In this document: positions 49,054-61,616 of the stretch, piece by piece
Numbering within the stretch: the first letter of the stretch is position 1
Layout of the letters: every line of letters starts with the position of its first letter
Assembly: GCA_037102815.1 (NCBI GenBank)
Contig: BTPP01000006.1
Coordinates: 1,922,001 to 1,986,000 of the forward strand
Direction: 5' to 3'
DNA from: Neurospora intermedia
Lineage: Eukaryota > Ascomycota > Sordariomycetes > Sordariales > Sordariaceae
DNA length: 64,000 bases
Program-made: the position numbers and the translations under genes
Notes under the pieces: model-generated
What the model was told of the DNA's origin: nothing
Database searches by the model: none
What the model saw: the letters and a program-made list of their open reading frames with translations, nothing else

Positions 49054-50005
49054 ATTTGCGGTTGAGGATTAGCTGAGTTGTTGAAGGGAGGAAGTGGTCG
49101 TCGACGCTTGTTATCTTGGGGTATTTCTTCTTTTTTTTATATCTTAGCTTTCGTCCAGATGGTGAGAAGAAAGGAGCAGAAGAACGAGCAGGTGAGGGGT
49201 TGGTTACCTTGAATAGTACAAACATTATAGATGAGGTTTCTCCGAAGTTTAACCCATTGCTTGTTCGCGGTCTAGCCAAGTCCGACACTTATCCCGGAGT
49301 AACGAAGTCTGTGGGAAAACTTCGGGAGACTTGGGATATTCGGGCCGTGGCTCCCTCTTAGTGCAAGTGCTACCGATTTGATATCTCCACGCGGGTCAGC
49401 TTAACTCCTCCAGTATGGAACGACGAAAAGCAGCCAGTATACCCGAGGGCTTCTGGGCGCCAAGCGTCCTTTGTCCCCCCCCCCTCTTTGCACACCCAGA
49501 AGCCTTCGGGTAATCTCACCCAGCTGCTCTCGAACTTGGGTCTTGAACAGAGTTGGTATATTTCCTATTCCCTAAGAACCTCCCAAAACCTAAGCACAGT
49601 GCTGGGAACCACCTCCCCGCCTACCGCCGGCATCCAGCCGTATCCGTACACCCATGGCTCATTCTCCATTCCCCATTCCACCTGATTAATACATTCCCCT
49701 CCTCGTCAACGTGATGGAGTCCATAACTACTTTTCCCGAGCCAGTCTCTTTCGAGAAGTGACCAACCCGCTGCTGCCGTACACGGAATCCTACATCTTGT
49801 TTGTTCTCAACGCGCAGAACTCCAGGTACTGCGCAAGCCGCTGGAGACGGGCAAGAAGTTTAAGACAATATGATACGAAATGTTCAACAAAGAACCCAAA
49901 CAAAAAGTAAAGAAAAATATAACAAAGTTTGTACACGAAGTTGATATAAATGGAGAGGTAACTGTGTCTCATAAGCCCCGATGGGCTTGGAACATGCCAA
50001 TGGGA
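49054..50005. other. Intergenic, no gene seen
   Basis: Promoter side of the acetyltransferase gene and 3' flank of the large minus-strand gene. No coding or RNA signal recognised. Confidence 0.5.
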
Positions 50006-53000
50006 CTATTTGTGCTGTGACTCGACTTGTTTGAAGGAGAATGTTGAACCATTCTCCCCCATATTAGCAAGAGCTCGCCCAACACGTCCATATGACTCCA
50101 TGTGAGGTTTGCGCAACCGTCGCCGGTAGTCGGATTTTCCGGGCTCTTCATCGTCACTAACAGAGAAGGCACTTTGCGTTTCAGCATCCGATGCAGCCAT
50201 GCTCTCTGTTTGATTTGCAAATGGAGGGCGAGGCACTCCCATGCCGGCACCATCAGGCGTATCGCGTGGGCTCTCGCGTTTGCGACGAGGGTTGATGGGT
50301 GGAACTGGAGGTGCCGTGGTAGGTACAGGTGGTACACCCGCACGGCTGCTCGGGCGAGACCCGCCTTCCTGTGAGTAGCCATGAGGCAGATCCATCGTCG
50401 GCATACGGCTGGTTGCCATCACAAACTTCGGCTCAGAGATTTCCCGCTTGTCTACGAAGCGCTTCGCTGTTTCTGAGATGAGCTGTCTTGATTTGGAACC
50501 GAAAGTTGGCGTTCCCGCCGGGGATCCCGCAGGTCCTGCAGTATACGGCGAAGGAGGCATTGGCGATGCGGGTGAGGGCGGTCCCGGGTAGGCACCGTAT
50601 ACCGAACGACCGGCTTTCAGATTGCCTGCAGACTTGGATCTTTCAAGTACATGAGGCGAAGGCAAGGGAGAAGGGGCACCGCGGTTAGAATAGCCTTGGG
50701 TTGGCATGATGGGAGACTGCTTGACGGTTGTATCAGGAAGGCCAGGAGAGCGCAGTGGGCCGCGAGGGCTCCCAGGCGCCATCTTCCCGTCTTGTTGCAG
50801 CATGAGATGGTGCAGCCGGCGGCTTTTGGACGTTGATCTTCCCCGGTTGGCATCCGAATCACTTCTCTCACGGCTGCCAGGCATGATGTGAGCAGTAGGA
50901 GAGTCGTGATGCATTCCATATCCACGCTCCTGACTAGGGCCGCGTGAACTATACTGCATGGGATGTGCCTTCCCGTCCCTGCTCGACGTTCGTCCCCTCC
51001 TCGGAGCTCTTGGAGGCGATTGCAATGCCAGCGGTTCCATATTGCTTGACTCATCAAGAGACGGCGCGGTCGTGGAAAGCTGCTGTTGTGCAAGAGCCTC
51101 AAGTTCCTTCCGCTTCTGCAGCTCGCGCTTGGCATTTCTGAATGCCATCAAACCTGGGTGAGCGTTCCGAGTATCCTCTTTGTCATTTGTGGACTGAGTT
51201 GAATTGTCGTTCTCAGTCTCGGAACTATGACGGGCCTGGCGCGCCTTACTCCTCTCTGGGATCGCTTGTACGGCTGTCTCCCTCACGTCGAATGAATCCT
51301 TGGTTGGGCTCCGAGAACTGCTCCTGGCGCCCCCAAGGCCCAGAAGCTTTAGGCTGGACTTGGGTTGACTTCCCGAATTATTCCGTGAGCGATCTACCAG
51401 AGAGCTGCTACTTGACTTTGCCTTGAGGATGTTGATGTTCAAGTGGTTCAGGGAAGATTGGCTGCCTTTGTGGGAGGGGAGTTCTGGCTGTCTAACCGGT
51501 GATGTCGCTCTGCTGCTATCAGACTCGGCATAAGAAGTCAGCCTTTCCTTCACTCGTCGCCGAGCTTCGGCCAGCTGACTTGCGAACTCGTCCAGTTCGC
51601 TGTCAGTATTACTGGATCTGTTTGAAGACTTGGACAACCCGTGATTGGTCGCACTGCTCGACCGGTTGGAGGGCGCAGAGTCTACGACAGGTGTTTCCTT
51701 CTGCACTGCTTCAGCTGCCTGGTTGTCAGTGTTTGGTTTGGCACCGTTTCCGTAATAGTTCAGTGTCCATTCTTGTTCCTGCGCAATCCATGGAGTGATC
51801 TTGGGGTCCGGCAACATATTGAACGGTCGCGGCTCGGGATCATTGTTTTGTGTGGGGGCACTCCAGATCGAGGAAGCATTGCTGCCTGAGCGAAGGTGCG
51901 AACGGACTAGGCCACCAAGTCCAGCGTTGGGGCCAAGAGTAGGAGAGTCTGCCGATGCAGGCTCCATTGACTCTTCGATTGAGATTGTTGGGTTTTCGGA
52001 CTTTGCTGATGTGCTGATAGAAAGCGGGGGTGGAGCAGCAGCCCCCCTTAGCGCAGGGTGTTCCTCATCGGCAGGACGCTGAAGACTGAGCTGACCCGAA
52101 AGGGCTGCTAAAGCTTCAGCTTGAAGACTTTCGGGTGTTTGCGAATCGAATTCGGTAGATGAGGGCTCTTCTTCCAATGCTGGCTGAGTCCTGAGAGGCT
52201 CCCCTCGTCCCTCAAAGGACTGCCCGTGGGTAGATGACTCCTGTGAGCGAGCGGTAGCGAAGGAAGCATCAGACTCTGCCCGGAAGCGCTGGGTTGGCGT
52301 CTCGCGACCCTGCTGCAGCTGGATTTGGCGCTGGGCGTACTTGGTCTCGTCGTATGGTTGCAAAGGCTTCTGAAACACTCCCATAGCGGTGGCTTTACCA
52401 ACATCGTTAGGCTGAATGGGCAACAGAGGGAGCGGTTCGCCAGTCTCGCTGATTGGGGGACTGAGTGGAGGAGAGCCACCAAAGTTTAGCTCGGGATCCG
52501 CTTGAGGAGCAGCCCCATTTCCCAAGTCCCCAGTACCAGTCGCAGGAGTAGTGATCGGAAGACTGACTGACCTTAGCTGAGGGGCGCTTGTTTTGCTTGC
52601 GAGGGTCCGTTCCTCGCCCAGCCGGTCACCAAGGGCCTTGACGCCCGGGGCCGCGGTCTTCTGGCGGTTGAGAGACTCGATCCTCGATAGTACAGAGGAT
52701 TGTTCTGGCCCATCTTGGCTCGTGCTTTGCTCGTATAGACGTCTCTTATGGGTCACCGATCGGTCAAGAGCGGGAGTCGAAGCGCCCGAGGTAGGAGCAG
52801 TCGACACGTAACCTGCAGGCTGTGATGCGATCGAGTTGGCAGCAGTGGAATTGCGTGCCATGATGGAAGCCGACGAGGTAGTCGAACTCGTCTCCCGTTT
52901 GAAATTGTATCCCAAGGGGGGCGGTGACTCGGATCGTGGGTGGTCTTCATGGGCATTCGCCTGCTCATGCTCCTCTTCGGTTGCATGCTCTTGCTGCTCC

Positions 53001-53626
53001 TTTTCTTTTTCAGAAATACGCCAACGCTGAAAAGCGGACAAGGCGACATCGTCGTCGGCGTACAATGCCCGGCCTCCCAGGCCGCCGGACTTGGTAGCAG
53101 GCACTTTGTAGATCTTTTGCCTTCCACCAAACAGGTTGTTACCCTCGATAGGTTTTCCGCGACTTAATATGCTTCCACCACTGTCAAAGTCAGTAGAAGC
53201 AATCGAATCGCTCCTGAAAAAGTGAGAAGGAGCCTTGATGGATTCCACCTCCGCAATGTCCCCAAGACCTCCGGCGGCACCAAAACCAAAGTCAGGAAGT
53301 CGCGATTGTCGCTTTGGGTGTAATACACTGTCGTCGCTGGCCTTGCCAATCTTCGTGTTGGGGTCATCTTGCTCTCTTAGCATAGAAAAGCGCGCAGATA
53401 GGTTTGTCATGAGAAGACTTGTGCGGAAGTTGTCGTCGGAAGGAAGGGCTGTCGAGAGATCAAATTCCAGCTTGGGTTCCTCTACCGGTGCCTTCTTCCC
53501 CTTCCTGAACCCCTTGAAGCCTGACATGGAGGAGTGCTCCGAGTCTTCGCTCGAGCGGGTGACTGCGGCGGTGGCGGCGGCGGCGGCCTCCTCCTTGGCC
53601 TTCTTCTTATTTCTGAAGCGATTCAT
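50006..53626 (-). CDS. Large disordered fungal protein, 1206 residues
   Basis: A single intronless frame from an ATG with a basic start (MNRFRNKKKAKEE) to TAG. Recognisable features are a poly-Ala patch near residue 17, a GFKGFRKGKK basic motif, an ordered-looking segment around ALYADDDVALSAFQRWRISE (about 190-210), a helix RRLYEQ...SSVLSRIESLNRQK near 300, and a short coiled coil with LDEFASQLAEARRRVKERL (near 680). The rest is Ser/Pro/Arg-rich with many SP/TP sites and Pro-rich stretches near the C terminus. This resembles conserved scaffold-type proteins of filamentous ascomycetes, such as those at septa or the cell cortex, but I cannot assign a family. The length and high polar content argue against an enzyme. 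Confidence 0.85.
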   Translation of the reverse strand: MNRFRNKKKAKEEAAAAATAAVTRSSEDSEHSSMSGFKGFRKGKKAPVEEPKLEFDLSTALPSDDNFRTSLLMTNLSARFSMLREQDDPNTKIGKASDDSVLHPKRQSRLPDFGFGAAGGLGDIAEVESIKAPSHFFRSDSIASTDFDSGGSILSRGKPIEGNNLFGGRQKIYKVPATKSGGLGGRALYADDDVALSAFQRWRISEKEKEQQEHATEEEHEQANAHEDHPRSESPPPLGYNFKRETSSTTSSASIMARNSTAANSIASQPAGYVSTAPTSGASTPALDRSVTHKRRLYEQSTSQDGPEQSSVLSRIESLNRQKTAAPGVKALGDRLGEERTLASKTSAPQLRSVSLPITTPATGTGDLGNGAAPQADPELNFGGSPPLSPPISETGEPLPLLPIQPNDVGKATAMGVFQKPLQPYDETKYAQRQIQLQQGRETPTQRFRAESDASFATARSQESSTHGQSFEGRGEPLRTQPALEEEPSSTEFDSQTPESLQAEALAALSGQLSLQRPADEEHPALRGAAAPPPLSISTSAKSENPTISIEESMEPASADSPTLGPNAGLGGLVRSHLRSGSNASSIWSAPTQNNDPEPRPFNMLPDPKITPWIAQEQEWTLNYYGNGAKPNTDNQAAEAVQKETPVVDSAPSNRSSSATNHGLSKSSNRSSNTDSELDEFASQLAEARRRVKERLTSYAESDSSRATSPVRQPELPSHKGSQSSLNHLNINILKAKSSSSSLVDRSRNNSGSQPKSSLKLLGLGGARSSSRSPTKDSFDVRETAVQAIPERSKARQARHSSETENDNSTQSTNDKEDTRNAHPGLMAFRNAKRELQKRKELEALAQQQLSTTAPSLDESSNMEPLALQSPPRAPRRGRTSSRDGKAHPMQYSSRGPSQERGYGMHHDSPTAHIMPGSRERSDSDANRGRSTSKSRRLHHLMLQQDGKMAPGSPRGPLRSPGLPDTTVKQSPIMPTQGYSNRGAPSPLPSPHVLERSKSAGNLKAGRSVYGAYPGPPSPASPMPPSPYTAGPAGSPAGTPTFGSKSRQLISETAKRFVDKREISEPKFVMATSRMPTMDLPHGYSQEGGSRPSSRAGVPPVPTTAPPVPPINPRRKRESPRDTPDGAGMGVPRPPFANQTESMAASDAETQSAFSVSDDEEPGKSDYRRRLRKPHMESYGRVGRALANMGENGSTFSFKQVESQHK

Positions 53627-56600
53627 GCTGGCGGTTTGTGGTGCGGTGTCGGGATATAAACAAGCTCACACTGACGGAGAGGAGTGAGGCCCGATTATAG
53701 GAACTGCCCCAGATCAGATCAGAGTGGCGGATGGTGAGATTTGCATTCCATCCAGGGATGTAGTGCAGATCGTATTTTTGCGAGGGTTCACCCGAAGCGA
53801 TCTGGTCGGTGATACGGCAAGACGAATTAAGCAACGTCCCGTCTACCTGTTTTGATGCAGTGTTGCGTTTCTAAGTGAGGGAGGATTGTGTGTCAGCTTG
53901 GTCTCGTGCAAAGCGCAACAGCGCCCCTTGCTCGTGCTCGCGGGGATCACAGCCCTTTGTACCAGGACCCCAGGCCACTCACCGTATGTTTCGCCGCCGT
54001 TATCGGGCGAATCCGAAGTCGTATACCCGCTTTCTATAATCAACAAAAGCAGAGAGGTTCTGTAATGGAAAACCCCGGGCAAGAGGTGAGTCTGGTGTTG
54101 CGAAAGCTGCAGGGTCAATAGTGTCGAGAAGTCGAGGTGTCTGTACGATGTCCCGATCTGTTTATCGCACAGTACCAATTCTGTAGTCTTTCAATTAAAT
54201 ATCGTCGGCCGATCGGGCGTGGGAAGTTTCGGTATGTCAAAATAACACAGTGAGCGAGTGTGATGAAGAAACAAAAAGAAGAGGACGATCTCGCGTCACA
54301 TCCGGGTCTTTGGGTTTGCTGGTATTTTGGTCGCAGTATACCGACACAAATATTCGAGAGAAACGAGCGGGCGGAGAGAAGATGTCGTAGGAGAAGAGGG
54401 TTAATCTTCTTATTGTCGGCCAGGTAAAGGAGTGACGACGGGCGCGCGGGCACACCCAAAGTGCGGGTTGGAACGCGGGGAACCGAATAACAAGCGACAA
54501 GAGGCTGAGAGGGGCTTGTCGGCGGCGGGACCTGAAGCTGATGATCAGAGGAATGGAATGGTCGGACGACAAGACGCAACGGGATGGGACGAGGTTTTGG
54601 GTTGTACGTAGAGGTAGAGGTAGAGTGCGGGTTGGGGCCAGGCCTGGGAACTGAACCTGGTTCTGGGGATGAGGCAAGGTGTAGGTAGTGTGGAAGAAGG
54701 TTAGGTCGCCGGGGGTGGTTCACCCTTTCGGAGGAGGAGGACCGTCAACTTTCTTTCTGGATGCACACTGCAGGGCAGGGCACGCACGCACACGCAAGGA
54801 CCGGGAAGTCCCCTCCCAGGGATCCCGTCGACTACGCTAGGCACCAACAAGGGAAGGGCACAAGGGCTCGGCACCTGCACCTGCACTACCTAGGTACCTA
54901 GAGGTACCTAACCTCCACTGAGCCAGGAACGACAGGACTGCAACAACACAACATGCCCGGAAACCTGAACGGGCAGCCGTGGGGCTAGGGTACTAGGTGC
55001 TATCCTGCGGGCAGCTCGGCTGGCTGGCAGCGCAGTTTGGAGCGCATTGGGAGCGCCTTGGCAGCCGACCTGACCTGGCTTAGATTTTCACCTTCACCGT
55101 GGGAAGCACGCGGAGGAGCGACCCGCCGTGGACCGGATGACCCCCGAGTGTGGGGGGTGTGTTTATTGGAGGTCAATTGAGCTCTGTCATTGGCCAGCAG
55201 AGATCCGTCCATGGAGAAAAGGGGCATGCAAAAGCAATTTGTGTGACAAACGATTCCACCGTGCGTCTGCCCGCCGCCCAACTTGTGTACCACCTCTCCT
55301 CTCCAAAAATGGTGCGCTTTCGGTGCTCGAGGAAATGAAGCTTCCCAAGCCAATTTCATTGGGCAAAATCCTCCAGAGAAGGTCGGACAGGGGCCAAAAA
55401 GAAAAAATCGGAAACCCGACAACGGAAAGCGAATGGACAGAGCTCCTTTCATTCCAAGCAGTGTACCTGGTACCTGCAGAGGTGCAGCCTGCACTGACCT
55501 CGCTGGCACAGGTCTCCATGCGTCTATTCAGTGTGGTACAAAGGTACAGTACGTCTGGCCATGAGACGAGGGCATTGTGGGGAGGAGGGTCGTGGGAGAG
55601 TACCGCCAGATTGCCGCCATCCCCATGGGTGGAGAGCGATGAGCCAAGGCTACCAGATCGTCAACAACAATCACGACGATATTTGCATTGAGATGAGCTT
55701 TGCGATCCATGATCCATAGCGGTTTGTCTTCTGCGCTTGTTTTATAGGGGGAAGTGCCAACTTAACCCTAACCCCAAGGTTCGTCCCATCTAATTTCATC
55801 TCATCTTGTTCCCGTAAGGTAAGGTAACTGGGTATTGTCCGGTAGGGCAAGGCAGATCACACTTTTGAGTGTTGGTTACCTTTTCAAGGGAACATCCCTC
55901 ATTTTGGTCAATTTTAACGAGTCATGGTATTAAACTCATCAGGCATGTCCTTTCTGAATGACTTTTCTTCTTTTCTTTTTTTCTTTTGCAAATTGTTCTC
56001 CAACCTTTGAATTGGCCTGAAACATACCCCTCCATCACCCGCTCGGTCGTTGGCTGCGGTGTCGATGTATGCCGCTGTTGATGTACATAGTATCTTACCG
56101 TACAATACAGAACTGGTTTCTATTTGTTAGTTTGATTCTTCGGCCATGGGTTGAATAGGGGAGATCTGTAGCTCTTCTTGGCTCCCTCAGAGTTCCGTTT
56201 AAAGCGACGGACCACTCATGACCAGGGCAAAATACGCTACAGAAAGCGTCTCTTTGTGACTGCCTTTGTCCATCTCCTTCGAATCCCTCAAGGTTAAAAG
56301 ATCTAAGAGGGTAGTCTCTCACGACACTAATCTGCCCGAGATTCGAATGATTATCAAAAGTCAAAAATGGGCGTTTTTTGGTATACAACGGCCAAACAAA
56401 CAAGGGCTGGATTGTATGGCGTTGCGGCATGCGGATGCGGTACGGGTCGTGTTGCAACCCACAACATCTTTTCACTGCAGGTACCGGACAGCAAGATATC
56501 TTGCAGTGCTTCATCTGACCTGTCTCCCTGCCTGTGCATGATGACAGGATACGATGGTTGGAAGAAAAAGTAATGTTCTCCTCAGAATTGTACGATGCCT

Positions 56601-58717
56601 CGACGTCGAGGTCCAACAATAAGAAACTTTTCGCGTTAATTCCCGCCACTTTTCACGCAAATTGCGAACAAATCAATGTTGAAACAACCAAGTTGGAATC
56701 GTCATGGACCTAGGCGAGCAGGGTTCTTGCCGTCTCCACTACCATAGCCGAACCGTGACATCTGCCAAGTATCTCCAGCTGAGCCAGTCTCGCCGGTCGA
56801 TTCTCGACACCTCTCACCTAGACAGTGGCACAACACCGCGGCGTGAACAGAGGGGCTGCAAACAAAGCTTTTCTGACGGCTATTTGCTCCATTTCTCTTT
56901 GCGTTATGGCCGTTCGGCACGTAGGCCTAGAAGCAGGAGGCGAATCAAGGTTTGAGCGGGCAATAGAGGCGGCAGACGACGTGGGAACGATGGCGACCAA
57001 AGTTTCGCACCTGCCAGACCTTCAAGAAGACACACATGTTTCCGGTGCGACGATGATGGATCAGGACTCGACCAACTGACTGGATTATTTACGGTGACGG
57101 ATATCATAGACTTGGGGTCTCTGTGCTACCGCGATATACGAGTTGAACCTGGTTGGTTTGAGTCTGTGACACGAATGCAGATTATTGTCTTGCTTAGGGT
57201 CGACAATCAGTTACCCTAGGCTGCACTCGCTCTGTCTTAATCTGCCCCCTCGTCCTCAGGATCGACACTAGAATGAAGACGTATAGGACTTCAGCTTGCA
57301 TGATTGGATGTATCATGCCGCAGAGGCCAAACGAAAACCCATGCTCCCCCACGCCGACATCGTGGAGCTTGGGGGTTTGGGGTTCCGGTAGATCAACAGC
57401 CTCAAGATGTGACGGTCATTGAGCTGACCAGCCACAGAATTTCACCCATCCACAGCAAACGGCAACACCAATAAAGGCGGATTTCGCGTTTGCAATCAGC
57501 TACCGAGGTTCGTGTTTTTCGCACCATCTTTTTGCTGGTTGGTTTCACTCGCCGTTGCATCCAGCCAGTAGAGCCTCAAACCGTCGTGTTCGACCCCCTT
57601 CTGCCCTCCGATTGGTTTGTGCAGAAGAAGCCTCCTGCCCATCCTTCATGTCAGCTGTACCGTGTGGTTCAGGTTAGAAAAGAATCAAAAGGCATGTTAA
57701 AAACGAACGGATCCTGGTATCTTTTGCCATGTTGTTCGTTTTGTGGCCGCACTCAATTACAGGATCACAGTTGGTGATATTGCGAGGTTTTTCTATGTGG
57801 ATCTTGGAACATTGGCCATCAGCTACCCTACGCAGTAAATGCACGCGAAGGATTACACTACAGTTGTGGCAGATTCACTAGACACACACCCTCACCGACT
57901 CTAGGTAGCCGCCGCGGATGGCCGTTCCACACGGATCTTCCGCGATCCAATTACAGGAGGAGCACTTGACGGCTGTACCTGACGCTAAACCCAACTAGGC
58001 TCGGTCAGAACTCCACAACCACGAGAAATGAATGGAACCGGTAATCTTGGTGGGGTGACCGTTTCTGGCACGACTTGCGAATTCTGGCCTGGCTGCCCCG
58101 GCTGGCTTCGGGCACTGCAGCATGGAAGTTGGGCCTTGATCAATTTTTGGAGATTGAGCGTCCCCCACCATCTGATGCCTTTCCACCTTGTAAGCCTCAA
58201 TCTGTCTCCAGAGCGGAACTGATGACGGAACAGAGAATATCATGAAACAGAAACAATTCACCACGCTGCAGGTTTCAGTTCCAAGACAGCATCAAAACCG
58301 ATAAAGAAGGGGGGGAAAAAAGAAAAAGAAAAAAAGGGGGAGGGTCCAGCAGGTGAGACCTCTGCTGCTCGTCACCATGCAAGTAAGTGAACGGCTGAAC
58401 AACCCAAGACAACCCCGCATTCCATGCACAGACAACAGAGAGGAAACCCCGCTTGACGAGAACTCGTACCATGGACAGCTGAGGATTTTCACTCGACCCA
58501 ATTGTGTTAAGAAATAAACGTGGAGATCATTTCAAGATATGTCTAGGTGCTCGGGTGAGGTCTGTCAACAGCACGGAAAAGGCCATACAAGGCAATTATT
58601 TCCATGTCGCCGTCTGAGACATGCGTGGCGGTCAAAACAACTTCAAACCCTTTGTAGCACCACACATTCGGTCTACTTGGGAGAGTTAGACTTTTATTTA
58701 TTCCCGTCTCTCTCTTT
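53627..58717. other. Gene-poor region of about 5 kb
   Basis: The left 1 kb is the leader and promoter of the 1206-residue gene. Overlapping frames at 54115-54723, 55000-55509 (minus), 55128-55691 (plus) and 56095-56649 (minus) have no motif and mostly lack a good ATG. CTAGGTACCTA-type tracts near 54888-54911 are typical of Sordariales intergenic DNA. Confidence 0.45.
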
Positions 58718-58987
58718 TCAGGCAGTCTTTTTTTGACGTCCAGCAGATATGTAGTAGGTAATCAGCCGTGTGGCCTTCATTTCACGCCTCCCATCATCAT
58801 CAGCTCTCGGCGTTTCAATCCCAATCAAGGCATTAGTATCTCGAACTCTACCAAGATCTTCGGCGTTGATCAATCCGCCTGGAACTGAATTACTTGAAGG
58901 CATCGAATTCTGGGGAGTCCGTGTCGAGAACGGCGATATCGATGAAAATATAATTGCAACCAGGACAAAAGAGCCAGGGTAACGCAT
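58718..58987 (-). CDS. Possible small secreted protein, 89 residues
   Basis: The ATG at 58987 opens a frame beginning MRYPGSFVLVAIIFSSISPF, which looks like a signal peptide. It is followed by a polar mature part with GGLINAEDLGRVRDTNALIG, an Arg/Asp-rich DDDGRREMKATR stretch and the end GRQKKTA. There is no cysteine and no family I recognise. The size and layout fit a small secreted protein, but a chance frame in an otherwise gene-poor region cannot be excluded. Confidence 0.3.
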   Translation of the reverse strand: MRYPGSFVLVAIIFSSISPFSTRTPQNSMPSSNSVPGGLINAEDLGRVRDTNALIGIETPRADDDGRREMKATRLITYYISAGRQKKTA

Positions 58988-61616
58988 GACATTCTCATAC
59001 TCACAGCAGACAGTTCTCCACAGCAACACCCTTCCATTTCAATCTTATCAGATTCTGCAATTTCGCCCTGCATTTCTAACCATAATCAACTTAACCTTCT
59101 CGCTCTCCCTCTATCTTGTCATTTTTACTTCTCCAACACATGGACTCAAGTCTCAGATGCATCACACAAACGTAAACCCTGGATCGTTTCGTCCGCCCGC
59201 CCATCCTTCCTCATCAGACCTATCCAGTCCGTCCTACATCGTATCGAGACGTTAAATGTGACACCAAATCTCCGGTTGCCTGTCACGTATCGCCGCGAGC
59301 ACGGTCAAGTCTTTCATCTGAGTCCTCCGATTGTTCTTCTGCAACGACGCGCCGCACTGTCAATCATACTGAATGTCAAAGCGGCCTCGAGAGCAGAGTG
59401 GTAGCACGGTGTGATGGGCGCGGCGGTCTCGGTGAGTCGTCGTTGCTGATTCGATTCAGACGCGAGATTTCATGTAGGATCATACTATTGAACAGGCGCC
59501 CCCAAATTGTCCTTTATGTCATGCCTCTGGGATGTTATAGTAGTACCACCTTCATGGGTTATCCCACCGACTGGAACTGCGGGTCGGGGAGAGGCTATAG
59601 ATGCGGCATGATAACCGATATTCTAGGTTGTAGATGGACACCTATGGACAGGGTCATGGCTTGGTGAGTGGTATCCCGTTTCAGAAGAAGTCTTCTTTGC
59701 CTCGTGCCGTCCCTGTCTGCTTGTCCGCGCGCACCCGAGAAAACTCCAAGCGAAGCTTTTCGGATGGAAAACTATGGTTTATTAAGAGCGAGGGGGGGGG
59801 GGGGGGGGGGGGGGGGGTGGGGGGGCATAGAAACATGTGATATATGGCACGCTATACATACATATGGCAGTCCGTTGTCTGGCCGTCCGTCTGCCAGCTC
59901 ACTCAGAAGGAATACTTCCATGGACGTTCTTATCCAATGACTATGATGGTGAACCCGGATATTTTACATTCAGTTTAGCGTCAAGTTCATCACCCGTCAT
60001 CCCGGACCTACACTAGGCAACATCTCCACATGGTGCCCCCTTCATATTCCCCGAGGTGCGTTAGTATGTGAAAAATTTGACTAGTTCCATCTCCACGAAC
60101 GGTCAAGATTAAGAGTCTATCGTAGACAAGCTCTTTCCCTTGTCTTCGAAAAAGTCTTCTCCCGCTTACCGTCGCATATTTTAGTCCATCTTCGTGTGTT
60201 TCCATCTGATGTGGATGTGTGATCGTTGTGGTGGGCACGTGGGTGGAAGACCGTGAAAGTTTTAGCGTAGCCGAGAAAGGTTCCGGATGGTAAGCCCAGA
60301 CCGTTCGTTGACGAGCAAGGGACCGCTGGACGCAACACTATAATACATCTCTCGAAGAAGCGCCTGTTGCACTCGCTTGTGAAATGGTGATGTTCGTTCT
60401 GAGCGCTTACAAAGCGAAAAACTGATGAAATTACAGTTTCTTTTGTGTTGTTAATAGGAAGAGGAAGATTAAAGCACATAGTTCCGAATACTTTCGGTCA
60501 TAAAAAGATCCGTGCTTAGTTTGGAGGGAGACGGAGAACTAATGTCCCGGCAAAAAAAGAGTCTAGGGAGACAAAAGTCGAGTGCCAATGCTGTTAGGCC
60601 AAGTCTGGTTAAATGTTAGTGATCGGAAGGAAAGTGGGTCTACATACCATATACACCTGAGACACTTTGACCTTCACAACTTTAACTCCTTTGAATTCTT
60701 CCCAACATGTTAGGATACAGTCGACGCGTATTCACAGTAAAGGGGACATGTGGTTGGTTTTTTGTTTACAAAAAAAAGGGAGGGTTGAACTTAACACTCG
60801 AATTCTAACAGAGGCACAACTGCTCATAATCCGTTCACCCACTCTGCCAGTTATCATAAACTTTGGCGGTCGCGTCATCCGCTACCAAGAAAGCACCACT
60901 CCGCCAAACTGGACAATTGGACGGAGCCGGGAGCTCCCGCAACAGCGACAGATGTGGACCAATCAAGCTTTATATTCTAACAGATGCAGGTAGAAGTTCA
61001 TGATATCCCCCGCAGAAAATCACTGTTGTCGACTGTTATCGGAGGCCCATCTAAAGTCCAGAACAGCTCGTCATACGGTTTATACGTGGAACAATACTTT
61101 TATGAATCTTACCTGACATTCGGCATTCTTCCATCATCTGGTTGCCGTAACACTTGCACGTTCTACAGTGCCAAACCGTTATAGGCGGCTAAGTGCACTA
61201 ACACTTGTATGTGTTATACTCCATATAAAGCGAATAGTACTCTTATCGCTACTTTCCCCTCACGGCATCCAGCGCCAACCGCCATGCATGACCATCTTCA
61301 ACATGCAACAAACTAAGGTAACCGGCGGGGGTACGGTCCGTCACTACGTGGCGCCGCAGCCCAATATCCACCGACTAGCGGTAAGAAGATCATTTATAAC
61401 CGAGTCACGACGTGCCGGATCTTGTTTCCATCACGAGATTCCACGGTTGACTACCTGACCAAAGTGATACTCGAGAACTTGAGAAATGCAATCATCCAAC
61501 TCACAACCACAGCCATGAACCATCTCAGCAGTCTCTACGAGCAACTGCTACGGCTACCAACAAGCCTCCCAGGCCCAGGCTACTTTGCCGACCAAGCAAA
61601 AGAAGTCGTCTTCTCC
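58988..61616. other. Intergenic and promoter of the GH3 gene
   Basis: No supported gene. A long G run lies at 59792-59817. Upstream of the GH3 gene are a TATAAA at 61224-61229 and a GGCTAA at 61187-61192. The latter matches the core recognised by the fungal (hemi)cellulase activator XlnR/XYR1, but single copies occur by chance. Confidence 0.45.
59792..59817 (+). repeat. Poly(G) tract of 26 bases
   Basis: An uninterrupted G run, followed after one T by seven more G. Together with the poly(C) tract near 16.6 kb this makes two very long G/C homopolymers in the window. Confidence 0.9.

Noticed and set aside
54115-54723. 202-codon minus-strand frame upstream of the 1206-residue gene
   Set aside because: Pro/His/Ser-rich low complexity in the probable leader or promoter; no recognisable feature.
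55000-55691. Overlapping frames of 169 (minus) and 187 (plus) codons
   Set aside because: Both cover the same GC-balanced sequence in opposite directions with no domain, signal peptide or splice context; likely chance.
56095-56649. 184-codon minus-strand frame
   Set aside because: Starts at a non-ATG codon and shows no family features.
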